The notes below the pieces were generated by a model that saw only the letters and a program-made list of their open reading frames with translations, made no database searches and had not been told where the DNA came from. Below are positions 6,915 through 9,408 of a stretch of 9,408 nt of DNA, one piece after another. This stretch comes from Thermotoga sp. (GTDB lineage Bacteria; Thermotogota; Thermotogae; B21-G9), in assembly GCA_003641545.1 (NCBI GenBank), contig QNAU01000038.1, positions 1 to 9,408 of the forward strand, read 5' to 3'. Each line of letters starts with the position of its first letter. Within the stretch, counting starts at the first letter, position 1. The position numbers and the translations under genes are program-made.

Positions 6915-7348
6915 TCTTCCATCTCCCTGATGAAATTATCCACCATGTCTTCCAGATTTTCCACGTGTATCTCGTCCTCGATGAATCTTCTCTCGATGCC
7001 ATCCAGCAATTTCTCCAACTCACGCTTAGATACTTTCAACATTCGCTTTCCTTTGATACTTTCCATCCTCTCGTTGAATATCCTCAAGAATTCGTGGAAT
7101 CTTAGAAGTTTTTTCAGCAGTTCCAATCTCCTCTTCAGGATTTTCAGCTCTGTCTCGTAGTATTCTATGTATCCCTTCGCCTTCAGCTTCTCGAAGGGGT
7201 CATCCGTTCTCCTCAAGACATCCTTCCAGCGTTCTATGAAAGCCTCGATCTTTTTCCCTCTCTCGATCGTTCTGTCCATGACATCGTTTATCTCGGATAT
7301 CCTCTTCTTTATTTCCTCTAAGTCCAACCTTTCTCTTTTCATCCTCAA
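6911..7348 (-). CDS. Small helical protein, first gene of the ESCRT-like operon
   Basis: Unrecognised family; about 145 residues from the preferred start. A first helix (RERLDLEEIKKRISEINDVM onward) and a second (EKLKAKGYIEYYETELKILK onward) are separated by RRTDDPF. A distal segment then ends in VENLEDMVDNFIREMEE, an acidic amphipathic terminal helix. The hairpin plus acidic C-terminal helix recalls a minimal ESCRT-III subunit, but no residue pattern is diagnostic. I choose the TTG at 7346-7348 because GGAGGTG (7355-7361) lies exactly 6 nt upstream. An ATG two codons later (7340-7342) is possible. The frame stays open to an ATG at 7456, but that start lacks a binding site and the extra 36 codons cover the likely promoter. 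The 3' end overlaps the next gene by ATGA. Being first, it may set expression of the block. Confidence 0.72.
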   Translation of the reverse strand: MRMKRERLDLEEIKKRISEINDVMDRTIERGKKIEAFIERWKDVLRRTDDPFEKLKAKGYIEYYETELKILKRRLELLKKLLRFHEFLRIFNERMESIKGKRMLKVSKRELEKLLDGIERRFIEDEIHVENLEDMVDNFIREMEE

Positions 7349-7354
7349 GATGAA

Positions 7355-7361
7355 CACCTCC
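7355..7361 (-). promoter_or_regulatory. Ribosome binding site deciding the start of the first operon gene
   Basis: Minus-strand GGAGGTG, 6 nt before a TTG codon at 7346-7348. It supports the short form of the protein over the ATG at 7456. The same arrangement of a strong binding site followed by a TTG at 5 nt is seen at 58-73. Confidence 0.65.
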
Positions 7362-7367
7362 AATTCG

Positions 7368-7396
7368 ATTATATTATCATTCACGATGAAGATGAA
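7368..7396 (-). promoter_or_regulatory. Possible promoter of the ESCRT-like operon
   Basis: On the minus strand there is a perfect TATAAT (7368-7373), with TTCATC 17 nt upstream (7391-7396) as a poor -35 match (3 of 6). Transcription would begin near 7361, placing the ribosome binding site almost at the 5' end of the message. The position fits the short start of the first gene. TATAAT can arise by chance in AT-rich DNA, so this is tentative. Confidence 0.33.
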
Positions 7397-7494
7397 AGAT
7401 GAATCGAATCCTTCGAGGAATCTATCTGCTCCACTCTGAGGAATATACATGGTCATCGAAACTTTGAATGCTTCGATGGAAGGAGGGATCCTTC

Positions 7495-7815
7495 ATGTCA
7501 AACAGGAATAAGACCATGATCTGTGTCACGATAGCAGGTTTATTGTTCATAATTGCCGTCATCCTCGACCTGAAATATCTCGTAATAATCGGTGCAATAT
7601 TCGACTGGCTTCCACTTCCCACGGGATGGATGAAGATGGAAGATGAAGAGAAGAAAAAGATCAAGAAGGGTCTCGTATTTCTTCATGTCCTCGTGACCTT
7701 GGTTGCATACCTGTTCGCCGTGCTCTGGTTCTTCATACCGTTGACCATCCTCAAATTTTTGTTCCTCGAAATCTGGTGGCTCGCTGTTATGTTCGGTGTT
7801 TTCATAACTCAATAG
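7495..7815 (+). CDS. Small integral membrane protein of unknown function
   Basis: 106 residues, not a family I recognise, and the only plus-strand gene in the window. Hydrophobic segments lie at about 8-24 (continuing as a second hydrophobic patch 27-38), 60-81 and 85-104, so three or four membrane spans are likely. Between them is a charged loop, KMEDEEKKKIKKG (47-59), probably cytoplasmic by the positive-inside rule. The first and last spans are rich in Ile, Leu, Phe and Trp, and the C-terminus ends right after the last span. The ATG at 7495 has AGGAGGG (7481-7487) 7 nt upstream; an in-frame ATG at 7468 lies before that site and is rejected. It is divergent from the ESCRT-like operon with under 150 nt between start codons, so co-regulation and a membrane-anchor role are possible but unproven. 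Confidence 0.8.
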   Translation: MSNRNKTMICVTIAGLLFIIAVILDLKYLVIIGAIFDWLPLPTGWMKMEDEEKKKIKKGLVFLHVLVTLVAYLFAVLWFFIPLTILKFLFLEIWWLAVMFGVFITQ

Positions 7816-7866
7816 TAATTATTTCAATATTCAATTCAATACACTTATGAACAAGTTTTTGACACT

Positions 7867-7890
7867 GTTTTGACACCAGCTGTCAAAAAC
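7867..7890. repeat. Inverted pair of GTTTTGACA repeats
   Basis: GTTTTGACA and TGTCAAAAAC face each other across a 5-nt centre (CCAGC), giving a dyad that could be an operator or a weak hairpin. No U-tract follows on either strand, so it does not look like an intrinsic terminator, although it lies about 50 nt after the membrane-protein stop. Confidence 0.6.
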
Positions 7891-8010
7891 GATTTCAAAA
7901 TCTTCTGAAACTTTGATGAATAAATCATCACAGAGATTCTGAGTTTTTGACAGTTCCTGGAATCATTTATAAATGGGCATTACAGGCGCATATTCAACAA
8001 AAAAATTCGA

Positions 8011-8046
8011 GTTTTTGACATGAAATTTTTTGCATGTGTCAAAAAC
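8011..8046. repeat. Second inverted pair of GTTTTTGACA repeats
   Basis: Perfect 10-bp arms, GTTTTTGACA and TGTCAAAAAC, are separated by 16 nt of mostly A/T. It uses the same core as the rest of the array in opposing orientation, so the orientation of copies is not uniform. Confidence 0.65.
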
Positions 8047-8153
8047 TTGTGGTTGAATTTCGGAAACCAGCATGAATACACTATCACAGAAATCGAAGTT
8101 TTTGACAGCCTCCAAATACGCATGAATAAACAATTACAATCGTTATCCTCGAA

Positions 8154-8185
8154 GTTTTTGACAGTTTTTTGACAGTTTTTTGACA
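8154..8185 (+). repeat. Three tandem copies of GTTTTT(T)GACA
   Basis: Three cores abut head to tail with starts at 8154, 8164 and 8175, a step of 10-11 bp. That is one helical turn, so three bound proteins would sit on the same DNA face. This is the densest part of the array. Confidence 0.85.
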
Positions 8186-8245
8186 TACTCCTAATCCGCA
8201 TCAATACACAAAAAATTCACAATTTTTCGAATTTTTTGACACCTA

Positions 8246-8274
8246 TATATATACTACGTATACGTATATATATA
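8246..8274. repeat. AT-rich near-perfect palindrome
   Basis: The centre TACGTATACGTA (8255-8266) is a perfect palindrome. It extends on both sides with alternating TA to 14-bp arms, interrupted only by one unpaired C at 8254. It lies directly after the last GTTTTTGACA-type copy and about 70 nt from the 3' end of the GH130 gene. It could be an easily melted element, a cruciform or a weak transcript hairpin; it has no GC-rich stem. Confidence 0.75.
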
Positions 8275-8342
8275 GTATCTTTATCGTAGTAGTATAAATG
8301 GAAGCAGAAAACACAATTAAAACCCTCTAAGAATTTGATATT

Positions 8343-9408
8343 CTAAGATGTTGGAATTAGATCACGAACCTTGGCAGTTGCAACTGACATTACTTCATCT
8401 GCTCCACCGTAGTAAACGAGGATCTCATCCTCCCCATCTAAGACATCGCCTGAATCTCGGAACCTTGGTACAGCACCACAGGTGAAAACAACATTTGGAA
8501 CCCATCCGTTGATCTCATAATCCTCCTCAGGTTCAAGAATAGGGTCGGGGGAAACGTAGATCACCTTAGATGGATCATCGAGAGCCGTCAAAATGGAACC
8601 AAGCGAATAAACCGCGGTGCCATTTTTCAAACCAACACCATGGAATATATGAAGAAAACCATACTTTGTCTTCAACGGTGGGGCACCCGCACCAATTTTC
8701 AAGCTATCCCATGAACCTGGGCGAGGCATCTCAAAAGTTTCTCCAACGCTTCCTTTTCTGAGATCAGCCATCCTGAGTATCTGCATATCCGGAGGAATTC
8801 GATGGATGAGAAAGGCACCACGCTGTGCCAGTTCTTCAACGATATCCTGTGAATCATCGGAATCCCCAAATGAAAAGCCCGAATCGGCAAAGAATAGAAC
8901 ACCATCTTTATCCTCAAAATCGAAGATCGGTCCTCCTCTGATCCATAGAGATTGCCATTCTTCATAGCTGAAACCACACTCGATTGCTCTGAGAAAATCG
9001 CAAAGTTTCATCTTCGCGATTGAAAGCTTCGGAGTATCACCATACGCGGTGTAAAGCATGTATATGGTATCACCCATCACAGTTATTCTTGGATCTTCCA
9101 CACCGCCAATTTCCCTCGCATGCCCAAAGAATTTCAAGTGTTCCTTTACCCTTTCATTCAGATTTCTCGGTGATTCATAATCCTCCCTTGGTCCAAATAT
9201 CGGGTGATCCAACCTCAAAGTTTCCTTCAAGCCATCTTCACTTATCCACAGACCAAACCTCGATATTCCATCAAAACCAAGTGCTCTGTAAATCAAATAA
9301 ACGATCCCATTCACTTTAAAAGCAGCCGAATTGTAAACGAGCCTTTCCCACCTGACCTTTTCACCATTTTCGGATGTTATTTCCAGGTCTTTTCTGGCTG
9401 TAAACAAC
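8343..9408 (-). CDS. GH130-family glycoside phosphorylase/hydrolase (N-terminus beyond window)
   Basis: Predicted glycoside hydrolase family 130 enzyme, at least 354 residues. Members phosphorolyse or hydrolyse beta-mannosides (mannosyl-glucose, mannobiose, beta-1,2-mannan), with cytosolic forms usually phosphorylases. The five-bladed propeller signatures are visible: YLIYRALG, GGVEDPRIT with the Asp of the EDPR motif as expected general acid, YMLYTAYG, SWDSLKIGAGAPPL, GFLHIFHGVG, and the final GWVPNVVFTCGAV and VYYGG blocks. The frame is open to the window edge, and a TTG at 9405-9407 lacks visible upstream context, so the true start is probably outside. Substrate and the phosphorylase/hydrolase choice cannot be read from this. 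It is separated from the other minus-strand genes by the repeat region and the plus-strand gene, so it is not part of the operon. Confidence 0.9.
   Translation of the reverse strand, partial: LFTARKDLEITSENGEKVRWERLVYNSAAFKVNGIVYLIYRALGFDGISRFGLWISEDGLKETLRLDHPIFGPREDYESPRNLNERVKEHLKFFGHAREIGGVEDPRITVMGDTIYMLYTAYGDTPKLSIAKMKLCDFLRAIECGFSYEEWQSLWIRGGPIFDFEDKDGVLFFADSGFSFGDSDDSQDIVEELAQRGAFLIHRIPPDMQILRMADLRKGSVGETFEMPRPGSWDSLKIGAGAPPLKTKYGFLHIFHGVGLKNGTAVYSLGSILTALDDPSKVIYVSPDPILEPEEDYEINGWVPNVVFTCGAVPRFRDSGDVLDGEDEILVYYGGADEVMSVATAKVRDLIPTS

Larger units (their letters stand above)
7855..8241 (+). repeat. Array of about eleven GTTTTTGACA repeats in the 7816-8342 intergenic region
   Basis: The 527-nt gap between the membrane-protein gene and the GH130 gene has no credible coding sequence. 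It carries forward copies of GTTTTTGACA (allowing four to six T) at 7855, 7867, 7943, 8011, 8098, 8154, 8164, 8175 and 8232 (the last lacking the G), and reverse copies TGTCAAAAAC at 7881 and 8037. Five forward copies are preceded 23-34 nt earlier by a second motif related to GCATGAATACAC (7914 divergent, 7988 partial, 8070, 8120, 8198), and often by TCGA directly before the core. This makes a degenerate composite unit of roughly 40-50 nt. Spacing between the main copies is irregular, 56-88 nt. Protein-binding sites are the natural reading; the function is unknown. Confidence 0.85.

Noticed and set aside
7349..7456. 36-residue N-terminal extension of the first operon protein
   Set aside because: No ribosome binding site before the ATG at 7456, whereas GGAGGTG precedes the TTG at 7348; the stretch also contains a TATAAT.
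7457..7494. Sigma-54 promoter (TGGCAC-N5-TTGC) upstream of the divergent genes
   Set aside because: rpoN is in the operon, so I looked for GG/GC elements at -24/-12 spacing between the divergent genes and found none.
7422..7812. Two minus-strand open frames antisense to the membrane-protein gene
   Set aside because: Low-complexity, Cys/His-rich translations without binding sites. The plus-strand gene has a strong binding site and a coherent hydrophobic pattern.
7867..7890. Intrinsic terminator after the membrane-protein gene
   Set aside because: AT-rich stem and no following U-tract; better explained as two opposed copies of the repeat.
7980..8204. Open frame of 74 codons on the minus strand inside the repeat region
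   Set aside because: It consists largely of translated repeat cores (recurring SK-type residues), has Cys-rich unnatural composition and lacks a binding site.
7855..8241. CRISPR array
   Set aside because: The repeated core is only 10 bp, spacing is irregular (adjacent copies to 88 nt), copies occur in both orientations and no cas genes are present.

Overview
The window reads as a bacterial chromosome segment. It encodes a sigma-54 factor (RpoN), bacterial-type NAD kinase, thiamine pyrophosphokinase and a cysteine desulfurase, with strong AGGAGGTG-type ribosome binding sites. Heavy use of AGA/AGG arginine codons, Lys/Glu-rich proteins, tightly packed overlapping genes and several TTG starts suggest a thermophile of the Thermotogota type. 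That assignment is an inference from style and gene content; no rRNA or other taxonomic marker is present.

Layout. From about 7348 down to base 1 and beyond, ten complete genes and one truncated gene lie on the minus strand in one co-directional run with overlaps or gaps of 13 nt or less. In transcription order they are: three helical coiled-coil proteins, a Vps4-like AAA ATPase, NAD kinase, cysteine desulfurase, a HIT-family hydrolase, RpoN, thiamine pyrophosphokinase, a YfcE-like phosphoesterase, and the first 20 codons of a gene that may be rho. A small membrane protein (7495-7815) is divergent from the operon. A 527-nt non-coding stretch (7816-8342) follows, holding about eleven copies of GTTTTTGACA or close variants and an AT-rich near-palindrome. 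The right end is the 3' part of a GH130 glycoside phosphorylase/hydrolase on the minus strand.

The main result is the promoter-proximal four-gene block 4755-7348. The AAA protein has an N-terminal MIT-like three-helix domain, a Trp-containing Vps4-type pore loop and a Vps4-like C-terminal segment. The gene immediately before it, overlapping by ATGA, encodes a 197-aa protein with the architecture of an ESCRT-III/CHMP/CdvB subunit: basic N-terminus, long helical hairpin, acidic distal helices, linker, and a C-terminal MIM1-like helix. Two further helical proteins upstream have weaker but similar layouts. I interpret the block as a bacterial ESCRT-III/Vps4 (Cdv-like) membrane-remodelling cassette, in which the ATPase would bind the tail of the filament subunit through its MIT domain and disassemble the polymer. 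Bacterial ESCRT-III superfamily members known to me (PspA, Vipp1) work without a dedicated MIT-Vps4 partner, so this arrangement is unusual.

The genes after it are housekeeping (NADP synthesis, sulfur mobilisation, nucleotide hydrolysis, sigma-54, thiamine diphosphate synthesis). They appear co-transcribed and translationally coupled, but I see no direct functional link to the ESCRT-like part. All functional statements rest on reading motifs by eye; no database search was possible.
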